Assembly (NCBI RefSeq): GCF_014203605.1
Contig: NZ_JACHJJ010000019.1
Coordinates: 117,997-181,996 of the forward strand
Length of the DNA stretch: 64,000 nucleotides
Source: Thiemannella venezuelensis
Lineage (GTDB): Bacteria; Actinomycetota; Actinomycetes; Streptosporangiales; Streptosporangiaceae
Reading direction: 5' to 3'
Numbering within the stretch: the first letter of the stretch is position 1; each line of letters opens with the position of its first letter. Shown in pieces: positions 1-8,466 of this stretch. A program made the translations under genes and the position numbers. The notes below the pieces were generated by a model that did no database searches, was not told where the DNA came from, and saw nothing but the letters and a program-made list of their open reading frames with translations.

Positions 1-211
1 TGCCATTCGATGGCACCTCGTTCCGCCTGCTTATGACGTGCCCGCCCGCTCGCCCAAGGCCCCGCGCGCACGGACACGTCGCTTGCCCAATCAACGCCCG
101 GGCCAGGGCAAAGATTCCCTAAAGAACTACGCCCGCAGAACGGTTTCGTTCTCCTCCTCAAGGAGGATGACTCCGGGCCGGACGGAATTCGGAGAAACGG
201 CGGAAATCGTC

Positions 212-1360
212 TCAGACGAGGCGGCGGCCCTCCTTCCAGACCTGCGTCACCAGCGGTACCCCGGGCCGGTAGGCGAGATGGACGTAGGACGGCGCCTCCA
301 GGATCACCAGGTCGCCCCGGGACCCCGGCCGGAGCGTGCCCACGTCGGTGCGGCGCAGCGCCCAGGCCCCGCCGCGCGTGGCGGCCCTGATCGCCTCCAG
401 CGGCGTCATGCCCATCTCCCGTACGGCCAGCGCGAGGCAGAACGGCATGGAGGAGGTGAAGGAGGACCCCGGGTTGCAGTCGGTGGCCAGCGCGACGGTC
501 ACCCCCGCGTCCAGCAGCCTGCGGGCGTCCGGGTACGGCGAGCGGGTGGAGAACTCCGCGCCCGGCAGCAGGGTGGCCACCACCCCGGCGGAGGCCAGCG
601 CCTCGACGTCGGCCTCGGTCAGGTGGGTGCAGTGGTCGGCGGAGGCGGCGCCCAGCTCGGCCGCGAGCTGCACGCCGGGCCCGTGGCCGAGCTGGTTGGC
701 GTGCACGCGCGGGAGCAGCCCGGCCTTGATCCCGGCGGACAGGATCTCCCTGGTCTGGTCGGCGTCGAACGCGCCGCGCTCGCAGAAGACGTCCACCCAC
801 CGGGCGTACGGCGCGCAGGCCGACAGCATCTCCCCGGTGACCGTGCGGACGTAGTCGTCGGCGGAGGGCACGTCCGGGGGCACGACGTGCGCGCCGAGGT
901 AGGTCGTCTCCTCGGTGAAGCCCCGGGCGATCTCCAGGCAGCGCCGCTCGTCGGCGACCGTGAGGCCGTACCCGCTCTTGATCTCGACCGTGGTGGTGCC
1001 CTGGGCGAGCATCTCGGCGACCAGGGCCGCGGTCCGCGCCGCGAGGAGGGCGTCGCTGGCCGCGCGGGTCGCCTCGACCGTGGTGCGGATGCCCCCCGCG
1101 GTGTAGCGCTCCCCCGACATGCGCGCGGTGAACTCCGCGGTGCGGTCACCGGCGAAGACCAGGTGGGCGTGGCTGTCCACGAACCCGGGGACCACGCAGC
1201 GCCCGTCGACGTCCACCCGCTCGTCCGCGCCCGGGTCGTCCCCGGACGGGCCGGTCCACACCACCCGGCCGTCCTCGACGACCAGGGCGGCGTGCTCGAT
1301 CTCCTCCCGCCCGGGATCGCCGGTGTACAGCAGGCCGATCCGGTCGAACAGCGTGCTCAT
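212..1360 (-). CDS. hutI: Imidazolonepropionase (histidine degradation)
   Basis: Hydrolyses 4-imidazolone-5-propionate to N-formimidoyl-L-glutamate, the third step of histidine catabolism, in the cytoplasm. The 382-residue protein has the full amidohydrolase-superfamily layout: the metal-binding SHAHL motif (about residue 62), the HANQLGHG segment, DHCTHL, and the late ATDCNPGS motif that supplies the metal-binding aspartate. It lies downstream of hutF on the same strand with a gap of about 80 bp, so the two and the M20 hydrolase above them probably form one operon. hutU, the preceding enzyme of the pathway, is at 8467-10122; hutH is not in the window. The ATG at 1360 gives the family's usual N-terminus. 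Confidence 0.95.
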   Translation of the reverse strand: MSTLFDRIGLLYTGDPGREEIEHAALVVEDGRVVWTGPSGDDPGADERVDVDGRCVVPGFVDSHAHLVFAGDRTAEFTARMSGERYTAGGIRTTVEATRAASDALLAARTAALVAEMLAQGTTTVEIKSGYGLTVADERRCLEIARGFTEETTYLGAHVVPPDVPSADDYVRTVTGEMLSACAPYARWVDVFCERGAFDADQTREILSAGIKAGLLPRVHANQLGHGPGVQLAAELGAASADHCTHLTEADVEALASAGVVATLLPGAEFSTRSPYPDARRLLDAGVTVALATDCNPGSSFTSSMPFCLALAVREMGMTPLEAIRAATRGGAWALRRTDVGTLRPGSRGDLVILEAPSYVHLAYRPGVPLVTQVWKEGRRLV

Positions 1361-1439
1361 CGGCGCTTCCCCGCTCCTCGTCCGCCGCGCGGACGGTCCC
1401 GTCGCTCTGCGGGGGCCGTCCCGGTGTCCTGCTCCGCCG

Positions 1440-2792
1440 TCATACCCGCTCCCGGCGCGCCTCGGCGACCGCCTCGGCGAGCAGCGCGCCCACGTCGCCC
1501 AGGACGTGGCGGCCCTCGGCGACCACCTGGCGCCCGCCCGAGACCACGGAGTGCACGTCGGCGGCGGTGGCGGCGAAGACCACGGTCTCGGCGGCCGGGC
1601 CGCCGCCCGCGGTGCGGACCGAGTCGAGCCGGACCGAGACCAGGTCGGCCCAGGCCCCCGGGCAGAGCGTGCCCGCGTCGGGGAAGCCCAGCGAGGCGTG
1701 GCCGGCGGCGGTGGCGGCCTGGAGCAGCTCCGCGGCCCGCCAGTGGCCGCGCCGCTCGCTCGCCAGCCGCTCGTCCAGCTCGACCGCGCGGGCCTCCTCG
1801 AACAGGTCGACGACCGCGTGGCTGTCGGAGCCGAGCGTGACCGGCGAGCCGGCCTCGTGCATCGCCCGGGCCGGGCCGATCCCGTCGGCCAGGTCGCGCT
1901 CGGTGGTCGGGCACATGCACACGTACGTCCTGGACTGGCCGAGCAGCGCGACGTCCACCTCGGAGACGTGCGTGGCGTGCACCGCGGTCGAGCGGGGACC
2001 CAGCACGCCGTGCTCGTGCAGGACCTGGACGGGGGTCGCGGAGTAGCGTTCCAGGCAGGAGGCGTTCTCCGCCCGCTGCTCGGAGACGTGGACGTGCAGC
2101 GGGGCCGCGTGGTGGTGGGAGAAGGCCGCGACCGTGGCCAGGTGCTCGGCCGGGACCGCGCGGACCGAGTGCACGGCCGCGCCGGCCTCCACGTCGGGCT
2201 GCCCGGCGTAGGCGGCGGCGAGCGCCTCGGCCCGCACGGCCCACCGCTCGGCGTCGCCGTCGCCGAAGCGGAGCTGGACCCCGCCGAGCGGCTCGCCGAC
2301 CCCGCCGGTCAGGTAGCAGGCGTCCAGCAGCGCGATCCGCAGCCCAGCCTCCCGCGCCGCCGCCACGAGCGCGTGGCCCATGGCGTTCGGGTCGTCGTAC
2401 GGCGTGCCGTCCGGCGTGTGGTGCAGGTAGTGGAACTCGCCGACGCAGGTGATCCCGGCCAGCGCCATCTCGGCGAAGGCCGCCGTCGCCAGCCGGTGGT
2501 AGGAGTCGGGGTCGAGCGCCCCGGCCACGCCGTACATCCGCTCACGCCAGGTCCAGAAGCTGCCCTGCTCGGCCTGGGTCACGCCGCGCAGCGCGCGGTG
2601 GAAGGCGTGGGAGTGGGCGTTGGCGAGCCCGGGCAGGGTGAGCCCGGCCAGCCGCGTCGCGCCCGGCGGCGGCCCGGCCACGCCGGGCGTGATCGCGGCG
2701 ATCCGGGAGCCCTCGATCTCGACGAGGACGCCCGCGACCGCCTCGCCCGGCGGCAGCCAGGCCAGCTCGCACCAGTAGGTCAGCTCTGGCAC
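1440..2792 (-). CDS. hutF: Formimidoylglutamate deiminase
   Basis: Deaminates N-formimidoyl-L-glutamate to N-formyl-L-glutamate, the branch of the hut pathway that avoids direct formiminoglutamase. The 450 residues show the amidohydrolase metal site [11 protein letters not shown], the HVSEQ segment, and GSDSHA near the C-terminus. The chosen start is the GTG at 2792, which reads V-P-E-L-T-Y-W-C and overlaps the end of the upstream M20 hydrolase gene by 13 bp. The frame stays open far upstream, but that extension is antisense-like sequence inside the neighbour. The overlap implies translational coupling. Confidence 0.93.
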   Translation of the reverse strand: MPELTYWCELAWLPPGEAVAGVLVEIEGSRIAAITPGVAGPPPGATRLAGLTLPGLANAHSHAFHRALRGVTQAEQGSFWTWRERMYGVAGALDPDSYHRLATAAFAEMALAGITCVGEFHYLHHTPDGTPYDDPNAMGHALVAAAREAGLRIALLDACYLTGGVGEPLGGVQLRFGDGDAERWAVRAEALAAAYAGQPDVEAGAAVHSVRAVPAEHLATVAAFSHHHAAPLHVHVSEQRAENASCLERYSATPVQVLHEHGVLGPRSTAVHATHVSEVDVALLGQSRTYVCMCPTTERDLADGIGPARAMHEAGSPVTLGSDSHAVVDLFEEARAVELDERLASERRGHWRAAELLQAATAAGHASLGFPDAGTLCPGAWADLVSVRLDSVRTAGGGPAAETVVFAATAADVHSVVSGGRQVVAEGRHVLGDVGALLAEAVAEARRERV

Positions 2793-4009
2793 AGGTCCTC
2801 CAAGACGGCGGCGAGGGCGGCGACCCCCCGATGGCAGTCGGACGCCTCCGCGTGTTCTTCCGGAGAGTGAGAGATGCCCGTTGGATTGCGAACGAACACC
2901 ATCGCGCTGGGAACCCCCGCCGCGGCGAGGATCCCGGCGTCGTGCCCGGCCCCGGTCGCCAGCACCGGCACCGGGGTCACGGCCCCGTCCGCCGCGCCCG
3001 GCGCCGCCGTACGGCGGGCGAGCGCCCGCGCGGCGACCAGGGCCAGCCGGTCGCGCAGGACGGCGTCGAAGCAGACGGCCGGGGTCCACGACTCGCCCGC
3101 CACCTCCGCGCCGGAGAACGCGGTCAGCTCGGCGACCAGCGCCCGGACCGCGGCCTCGTCCCCGCCCCGGGCGTCGAGCCAGGCGCTGACCAGGCCGGGG
3201 ACGGCGTTCGCGTTGCCGGGCGAGACGCGGAGCTTGCCGAAGGTGGCGACCACGCCGCCGCGCTCGGCCAGCTCGCGGGCGCGCAGCACGGTGCGGGCGA
3301 ACGGCAGCATGGGGTCGTCGCGGTCCTCCAGCCGCGTGGTGCCCGCGTGGTCGGCCCGGCCGCGGAAGTCGAACCGCCAGCGGCCGTGCGGCCAGATCGT
3401 GCCCGCCACGCCGACCGGGGCGCCCTCGTGGACGAGCCCCCGGCCCTGCTCCACGTGGAGTTCCACGAAGACGCCCACGTGCCCGAGGGTCTCGTCGTCC
3501 CGGCCGAGCGCGCCGGGATCGCGCCCGGCCCGGCGGAGCACCTCGGCCATGGAGTCGCCCCCGTCGTCGGTCAGGCCGCGGGCGCGGTCCGGATCGAGCA
3601 CCCCGGTGAGCAGCCGGGAGCCCATGCACGGCACGCCGAACCTGGCGCCCTCCTCGTCGGTGAAGCAGGCGACCCCCAGCGGCCTGGCCGGCTCGAACCC
3701 CTTCGCGGCGAGCTCGTCGAGCGCGGCGAAGGCCGAGACGACCCCGAGGGGGCCGTCGAAGGCGCCGCCCTGCCGCACCGAGTCGAGGTGGCTGCCGGTG
3801 ACCACGCCGGGCCTGGCCGACGGATCGCCCCACCAGGCCCACAGGTTGCCGTTGCGGTCCTCTCGCAGGTCCAGGCCGCGCCGGGCGGCCTCCTGCCGGA
3901 ACCACTCCCTCAGCTCCAGGTCGGCGGGTGACCAGGCGTCGCGCAGGTAGCCCCGGGTCCGGTCGTCGCGTCCGAGGTGCTCGATGGCACCCCACATCTC
4001 GTCGAACAC
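2780..4009 (-). CDS. M20 amidohydrolase of the allantoate/N-carbamoyl amino acid type, first gene of hut operon
   Basis: A 409-residue metallo-amidohydrolase (allantoate amidohydrolase / N-carbamoyl-L-amino acid hydrolase family). Metal-binding motifs are visible in order: GSHLDS (about residue 82), FDGPLG, TDEEG and HVEQG. It opens the operon that continues with hutF and hutI. Since HutF releases N-formyl-L-glutamate and no HutG-type deformylase is present, this enzyme is a reasonable candidate for removing the formyl group; that is inferred from context, and allantoate or N-carbamoyl amino acids remain possible substrates. The ATG at 4009 follows a GGAGGGG ribosome site and lies just downstream of a TGAATG palindrome. 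Confidence 0.85.
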   Translation of the reverse strand: MFDEMWGAIEHLGRDDRTRGYLRDAWSPADLELREWFRQEAARRGLDLREDRNGNLWAWWGDPSARPGVVTGSHLDSVRQGGAFDGPLGVVSAFAALDELAAKGFEPARPLGVACFTDEEGARFGVPCMGSRLLTGVLDPDRARGLTDDGGDSMAEVLRRAGRDPGALGRDDETLGHVGVFVELHVEQGRGLVHEGAPVGVAGTIWPHGRWRFDFRGRADHAGTTRLEDRDDPMLPFARTVLRARELAERGGVVATFGKLRVSPGNANAVPGLVSAWLDARGGDEAAVRALVAELTAFSGAEVAGESWTPAVCFDAVLRDRLALVAARALARRTAAPGAADGAVTPVPVLATGAGHDAGILAAAGVPSAMVFVRNPTGISHSPEEHAEASDCHRGVAALAAVLEDLCQS

Positions 4010-4021
4010 CCCTCCATTATG

Positions 4022-4037
4022 TGAATGGAGTCATTCA
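4022..4037. promoter_or_regulatory. Operator-like inverted repeat in front of the M20-hutF-hutI operon
   Basis: TGAATGGAGTCATTCA has perfect 6-bp arms around a 4-bp centre and lies 13 bp upstream of the first operon start codon. The same arrangement recurs upstream of hutU (10144-10159). TGAA-N-TTCA cores are common for RpiR-family regulators, and an rpiR-type gene lies at 7361-8206, so a shared hut operator is a natural reading. Confidence 0.55.
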
Positions 4038-4138
4038 TTCGCCACCCGGCCCTCCTCCGGGCGGCACGATCCGGCCGTTCCTCTCACGGGCGGCCCGGCG
4101 GGCCTGCGGCGGGGCCGGTGCGGCCGGCTCCGGCGTCC

Positions 4139-4825
4139 TCAGCTGACGGGACCCGCGGACGGCCGGACGGTGATCTCGGTGACGTGGGCGTCCGGGGAGG
4201 CGGTCACCGCGGCCAGCACGGCCCGGGCCACCGAGTCCGGGTTCAGGTACTTCTCCGCCTCGTAGGCGCCGTTCTCCTGCTCGCGGACACCGCGCTGCAT
4301 GTCGGTGTCCACCCGCCCGGGGTAGACCGTGGTCACCCGCAGGCCCGGCTCCTCCAGCCGGAGCCCGTCGGCGAGGGCGCGCAGCGCGAACTTGCTGGCC
4401 GCGTAGGAGACCCAGCCGGGATTGGCCCGCTGCCCGGCGCCCGAGTTGACCAGCACGACGTGGCCGCCGGCGGCACGCAGGGCGGGCAGCAGCAGCCGGG
4501 TCAGCTCGGCCGCCGCGACCACGTTGACCTCCATCGTGCGCCGCCACACCTCGGCCGGGGTCTGCTCGATCCGGCCCAGGGTCACCACGCCCGCACTGTG
4601 CACCAGCACGTCGAGCCGGTCGATCCCGGCGACGTCGGCCTCCGTGACGGCGGTCAGCTCCACCGGCCAGGGCCGCGCGCCCGGCAGTCCGGCGCAGAGC
4701 TCTTCCAGCGCGCCGGAGTCCCTGCCTCCGAGCAGCAGGTCGTGGGTGGACGCCAGGGCGCGCGCGACGGCGGCCCCGATCCCCCGGGAGGCTCCGGTGA
4801 CCAGTGCGACAGGACGTGCTGACAT
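4139..4825 (-). CDS. Short-chain dehydrogenase/reductase
   Basis: Classical SDR of 228 residues, NAD(P)-dependent oxidoreductase of unknown substrate. It shows the nucleotide-binding TGASRGIG (residues 10-17), an HSAG in place of NNAG, a catalytic serine in VNSGAG and YAASK with the tyrosine and lysine. The ATG at 4825 gives the normal start next to the first beta strand. It is divergent from the PadR gene at 4925; the two may share the AT-rich control region. No pathway link to the flanking hut genes is evident. Confidence 0.88.
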   Translation of the reverse strand: MSARPVALVTGASRGIGAAVARALASTHDLLLGGRDSGALEELCAGLPGARPWPVELTAVTEADVAGIDRLDVLVHSAGVVTLGRIEQTPAEVWRRTMEVNVVAAAELTRLLLPALRAAGGHVVLVNSGAGQRANPGWVSYAASKFALRALADGLRLEEPGLRVTTVYPGRVDTDMQRGVREQENGAYEAEKYLNPDSVARAVLAAVTASPDAHVTEITVRPSAGPVS

Positions 4826-4893
4826 GACGCCCACCCTATTGCCCCGCCCCGCCCGACCGTCCGGACACCCCGTATCCACATTTTGATATTGAC

Positions 4894-4929
4894 GACATAT
4901 ACAAATTTGAGTACAAACTTGCATATGTC
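4894..4929. promoter_or_regulatory. AT-rich control region with nested repeats between SDR and padR genes
   Basis: GACATAT (4894-4900) and ATATGTC (4923-4929) are perfect inverted arms 22 bp apart; inside lie two near-identical direct units ACAAATTTG and ACAAACTTG. The stretch stands out as AT-rich in a GC-rich genome and ends on the padR start codon, consistent with autorepression by the PadR product. A TTGACG (4889-4894) and TACAAA (4912-4917) with a 17-bp gap would place the transcript start at or next to the ATG, so the mRNA may be leaderless. Confidence 0.45.
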
Positions 4930-5455
4930 CTCCACGCGGATCCTGATCCTCGGCGTCCTGCTCGACGGCCCGCTGCACGGATACGAGGTACGGCGCCGCC
5001 TCGAGCTCATGGGCACCCACCACTGGGCGAACCTCGCCTACGGCTCGATCTACCACGGCCTGGGCAAGATGGCCGACGAGGGCCTGCTGGACCGGGTGGA
5101 GGAGGGCAAGGGCGGCAAGACCGTCTACGGGCTCACCGACATCGGCCGGGCCGAGTTCATGCGGGGGCTGCTCGGCCACTGGTGGGAGATCAAGCCGATC
5201 GTCGACCCGTTCCAGGTGGCGCTGACCTTCATGGACCGGCTCTCGCAGGCCGAGCTGACCTCCGCCATGGAGGCGCGGGCGGCGCAACTGCGGTTCTCGG
5301 TCGAGATGGTCACCCGCGCGATGGGCGGCAAGCAGGCCTACGGCGCTCCCCCGCACATCGACGAGTGCCTGCGGCTCAACATCCTCCAGCTCCGGGCGCA
5401 GCTCACCTGGGTGGAGGAGGCCGTGGGGAGGGTGAGGAAGGGCGAACTGCCCTGA
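4925..5455 (+). CDS. PadR family transcriptional regulator
   Basis: 176-residue PadR protein. The N-terminal winged helix (residues 1-80) has the typical opening ILILGVLLDGPLHGYEV followed by the wing; the C-terminal half (about 90-176) is the Vir_C helical dimerisation region. The ATG at 4925 is preferred over an in-frame start at 4883 because it begins directly at the domain and sits in the AT-rich operator. It precedes the DrrAB-type exporter genes on the same strand by about 140 bp, and probably represses them in response to a drug-like ligand; that role is inferred from position. Confidence 0.85.
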   Translation: MSSTRILILGVLLDGPLHGYEVRRRLELMGTHHWANLAYGSIYHGLGKMADEGLLDRVEEGKGGKTVYGLTDIGRAEFMRGLLGHWWEIKPIVDPFQVALTFMDRLSQAELTSAMEARAAQLRFSVEMVTRAMGGKQAYGAPPHIDECLRLNILQLRAQLTWVEEAVGRVRKGELP

Positions 5456-5592
5456 CGCCCGGCCCCTTCACCCTCCGCGTCCGCCCGGGTGGAGGTCCCG
5501 CCACTGCGGAGATCCGGGATCCGGCGGAAAACCACTTGCCCTTCTCATAAGGGGAGGGTCCATGCTCGACATCCCCGACACACGGAGAAGCC

Positions 5593-6552
5593 ATGATCAT
5601 CGAAGCTCACGACCTGCGCAAGACCTTCGTCGCCAAACGGGGGCGGGGCAAGACGGAGGAGGTCGAGGCCGTCCGGGGCATCGACCTGGCCGTGGACGAG
5701 GGCGAGATCTTCGCCTGCCTCGGGCCGAACGGCGCGGGCAAGACCACCACGGTCCGGATGCTCGCGACCTTCACCGCCCCCACCTCGGGCACGGCCAGGG
5801 TGGCCGGGTTCGACGTGGTGAAGGAGGCCGCCATGGTCCGGGAGAGGATCGGCTACGTCGGCCAGAACGGCGGCGTCGACGAGAACGCCCCGGGCCTGGA
5901 GAGCCTGGTCCTGGCCGGGCGGATCGCCGGTCTCTCCCGCAAGCAGGCCCTCGCCCGCGCCGAGGAGCTGTTCGCCACCTTCAGCCTGACCGAGATCGCC
6001 AACCGCCCGGTGAAGACCCTCTCCGGCGGCCAGAAGCGGCGCTTCTCCCTGGCCATCGGACTGGTGAACCGGCCGCCCCTGGTCTTCCTGGACGAACCCA
6101 CCACCGGCCTCGACCCGCAGAACCGCGCCAACCTCTGGGACGAGATCCGCACCCTGCGCGACCAGGGCACCAGCGTGCTGCTGACCACCCACTACCTGGA
6201 CGAGGCCGACGCGCTCTGCGACCGGCTGGTCATCGTGGACCACGGGAAGATCGTCGCCGAGGGCACCCCGGAGAAGCTCAAGAAGGAGGTCTCCGGCGAC
6301 GTCGTCACGCTCCGCCTCGACGACCTGGAGGGCGCGCGGAAGCTCCTGGCCGCGCAGCCGTACATCACCGAGACCCAGACCGAGGGCGAGTCCCTGCGCG
6401 CCTACCTCGACGACGGCGAGCACAACCTGCCCGCGCTGCTGCGCGCCCTGGAGGCGGAGGACCTGGCCATCCGGTCCATCTCCCTCGACCGGGCCACGCT
6501 CGACGACGTCTTCCTCAAGCACACCGGCCGCTCCCTGCGCGACGCCGCCTGA
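5593..6552 (+). CDS. ABC transporter ATPase, DrrA-type
   Basis: 319-residue ATP-binding subunit of an ABC-2 exporter, cytoplasmic. Walker A GPNGAGKTTT (around residue 50), signature LSGGQKRR, Walker B LVFLDEP and the switch histidine in TTHYLDEAD are all present; residues 230-319 form the extra C-terminal domain usual for daunorubicin-resistance type ATPases. The permease gene follows after 27 bp. Substrate is unknown; antibiotic or lipid export is typical for the family. Confidence 0.9.
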   Translation: MIIEAHDLRKTFVAKRGRGKTEEVEAVRGIDLAVDEGEIFACLGPNGAGKTTTVRMLATFTAPTSGTARVAGFDVVKEAAMVRERIGYVGQNGGVDENAPGLESLVLAGRIAGLSRKQALARAEELFATFSLTEIANRPVKTLSGGQKRRFSLAIGLVNRPPLVFLDEPTTGLDPQNRANLWDEIRTLRDQGTSVLLTTHYLDEADALCDRLVIVDHGKIVAEGTPEKLKKEVSGDVVTLRLDDLEGARKLLAAQPYITETQTEGESLRAYLDDGEHNLPALLRALEAEDLAIRSISLDRATLDDVFLKHTGRSLRDAA

Positions 6553-6579
6553 TCCCCCACCCGCACGAGGAGTTCCCCC

Positions 6580-7329
6580 ATGCTTCGACACACCATGTTG
6601 TTCGCCGGCTACGAGTTCGGCGTCCTCCGCCGCAACCTGGCCTGGCCGATCATCGGCATCATGCAGCCGGTCCTCTACCTGCTGCTCTTCGCCCCGCTGC
6701 TGACCAGCATCGCCCCGAACGGGACGCTGGCGGAGGCACTGGTCATGTTCACCCCGGCCGCGCTGGTGATGATCGCCCTTTTCGGCTCGATGTTCGCCGG
6801 CTTCGGAATGATCAACGAGACCCGGAACGGGGTGCTGGAGCGACTCGCGGTCAGCCAGGCCTGGCGGCCCGCCATCATCCTCGGCCGGGTCGTCAAGGAC
6901 ATGGCCATGCTGGTCCTGCAGTCGGTCCTGGTGCTCGGCGTGGCCGCGCTGATGGGGCTGCGGATCAGCCTGGCCGCCATGGGCCTCATGCTGCTGCTCA
7001 TGGCCGTGACCGGCCTGTTCTCCGCCAACCTCTCCTACGGCCTGGCCCTGGCGGTGCGCGACGAGAACGGCATGTCGCAGATCGTGCAGTTCTTCCTGCT
7101 CCCGCTGATGCTGCTCTCCGGCCTGATGCTGCCGATGTCGGTGGCCCCCGAGTGGATGCAGACCGTGGCGAAGTTCAACCCGCTCTACTACGCGGTCGAG
7201 GCGGGCCGGGCCATGTTCGTGGACGACTTCACCCACAGCACCGTTCCGATCGCCTTCGGCCTCTTCCTGGTGCTGGGCGTGCTCACCCTGACGTGGTCGG
7301 TCCGCTCGCTGCGGAAGCTGGCGGGCTAG
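6580..7329 (+). CDS. ABC-2 type permease, DrrB-like
   Basis: 249-residue integral membrane partner of the upstream ATPase. Six hydrophobic segments are visible, and the loop with NETRNGVLERLAVS matches the conserved cytoplasmic region of DrrB-type permeases. It is separated by 27 bp from the ATPase gene, including an AGGAG site. Together they make a two-gene efflux pump, with the PadR gene upstream as the likely regulator. Confidence 0.88.
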   Translation: MLRHTMLFAGYEFGVLRRNLAWPIIGIMQPVLYLLLFAPLLTSIAPNGTLAEALVMFTPAALVMIALFGSMFAGFGMINETRNGVLERLAVSQAWRPAIILGRVVKDMAMLVLQSVLVLGVAALMGLRISLAAMGLMLLLMAVTGLFSANLSYGLALAVRDENGMSQIVQFFLLPLMLLSGLMLPMSVAPEWMQTVAKFNPLYYAVEAGRAMFVDDFTHSTVPIAFGLFLVLGVLTLTWSVRSLRKLAG

Positions 7330-7360
7330 CCGGCGGGACGTCCGGTGATGCCGGCGCCGG

Positions 7361-8206
7361 TCAGGCGATGAAGGTCCCGGCCCGGTCGGTCATGCGCTCG
7401 TACTCCTCCAGCCGGGCCTGGGTGCGCAGCGGCGCCGCGTCCGCCATGGCCTCCACCAGCACCATGGCCAGGGCGAGCGGGGCCGCGTGCGAGTCGAACA
7501 CCAGCCGCTCGCCGACCGGGGCGGCCAGGACCACGTCCGCGGCGAACGGCACGTCCTCCCGGTCGGTGATCACCGCGGTGCGCAGGCCCAGCTCCCGGGC
7601 GCTCTTCAGGGCCTGTACGGCCTCGGCCGGGTAGCGGGGCAGGACCACCGCGAGCAGCCAGCCCGCCCCCGCCCGGCGCGCGGCGTGCAGGCCGTCGGCC
7701 AGTTCCGAGCCTCCGTGGGCCAGCAGCCGCACGTCGGGGTGGATCCGGCGGGCGTAGTAGGCGAACGTGGTGGCCAGGCCGCTGGAGACCCGCAGGCCCA
7801 GCACCGGGAGCGGCTCGCACGCCGCCAGCGCCGCGCCCAGCTCGGTGACGGAGGACGGGTCGGCCAGCCCCTCGCGGACCGCGCGGAGGTTGCCGACCTC
7901 CACGTCGATCGCGGTCTGCAGGTCGTTGGCGCGCGGCGCCTCCCGCCCGGCGGCGCCCCCGCCCCCGCCCGCGCCTCCGCCCACGACGAGGGGCCGCAGC
8001 GCCTGCCGGAGCTCGGGGTAGCCGGCGAAGCCCAGCACCATGGCGAACCTGGTCACCGAGGGCTGGCTCACCCCGGCGCGCTCGGCCAGCTCCACGCTGG
8101 ACAGGAAGATCGCCTCGGCGAGGTGGTCGCCGAGGTAGCGCGCGATACGCCGCTGCACCGGCGAGAGCCGGTGACCGTCCAGAAGCCGGTCGAGTCCGCC
8201 GCCCAC
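7361..8206 (-). CDS. RpiR/MurR family regulator with SIS domain
   Basis: 281 residues: an N-terminal HTH_6 domain (about 5-75, with SSVELAERAGVSQPSVTRF) and a C-terminal SIS sugar-isomerase fold (about 120-250). A glycine-rich linker (GGGAGGGGGA) sits between them. The start is the GTG at 8206, preceded by GGAGGGG. It lies directly downstream of hutU on the same strand but beyond a strong terminator-like palindrome. Placed between the two hut units that share a TGAATG operator, it is the likely hut regulator; some RpiR proteins control histidine or sugar catabolism. Confidence 0.82.
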   Translation of the reverse strand: MGGGLDRLLDGHRLSPVQRRIARYLGDHLAEAIFLSSVELAERAGVSQPSVTRFAMVLGFAGYPELRQALRPLVVGGGAGGGGGAAGREAPRANDLQTAIDVEVGNLRAVREGLADPSSVTELGAALAACEPLPVLGLRVSSGLATTFAYYARRIHPDVRLLAHGGSELADGLHAARRAGAGWLLAVVLPRYPAEAVQALKSARELGLRTAVITDREDVPFAADVVLAAPVGERLVFDSHAAPLALAMVLVEAMADAAPLRTQARLEEYERMTDRAGTFIA

Positions 8207-8354
8207 GTCCCCTCCAACCGATCGGCCGCCCGCGGTCGCTCCCGGCCCGGGCACCTCAGAGGGCCTCACGGTACCCAAGCGCCCGGTGTGATCGCCTTCC
8301 CGTCTCACGCCGGCTCCGGGCGCCCGCCGGGACGGGACGGCCCGGCTCTCCGCG

Positions 8355-8416
8355 TCCCGGGCCGGGCGGGCCTCAGCATCCCGGGCCGGGCGGGCCTCAG
8401 CGTTCCGGGCCGGGCG
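8355..8416. repeat. Tandem 24-bp GC-rich repeat, about 2.6 copies
   Basis: Units start at 8355, 8379 and 8403 and differ by one or two bases; the third is partial. The array sits in the non-coding gap between hutU and the rpiR-type gene, immediately beyond the hutU terminator palindrome. No protein use is evident. Confidence 0.7.
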
Positions 8417-8423
8417 CGCGGGC

Positions 8424-8455
8424 GGAAGCCCGCGGACGCGCGTCCGCGGGCTTCC
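8424..8455. terminator. 32-bp perfect palindrome downstream of hutU
   Basis: GGAAGCCCGCGGACGC is followed directly by its reverse complement. It begins 12 bp past the hutU stop codon and can form a long GC hairpin in RNA from either strand, without a U-tract, as is common for actinobacterial terminators. Confidence 0.7.
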
Positions 8456-8466
8456 GTGCGGCGTGC

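Noticed and set aside
1..211. TGCCAT/ATGGCA inverted repeat at the very left edge and short hairpins near 138-172
   Set aside because: Too short and too close to the window edge to assign; no gene is visible up to the hutI stop.
38..2870. Long open frames on the + strand opposite hutI and hutF
   Set aside because: Arg/Pro/Gly-rich antisense frames produced by high GC; the minus-strand genes have complete family motifs.
4883..4924. Upstream in-frame ATG of the PadR gene
   Set aside because: Adds 14 residues outside the PadR fold and lies inside the operator-like region; the ATG at 4925 fits better.
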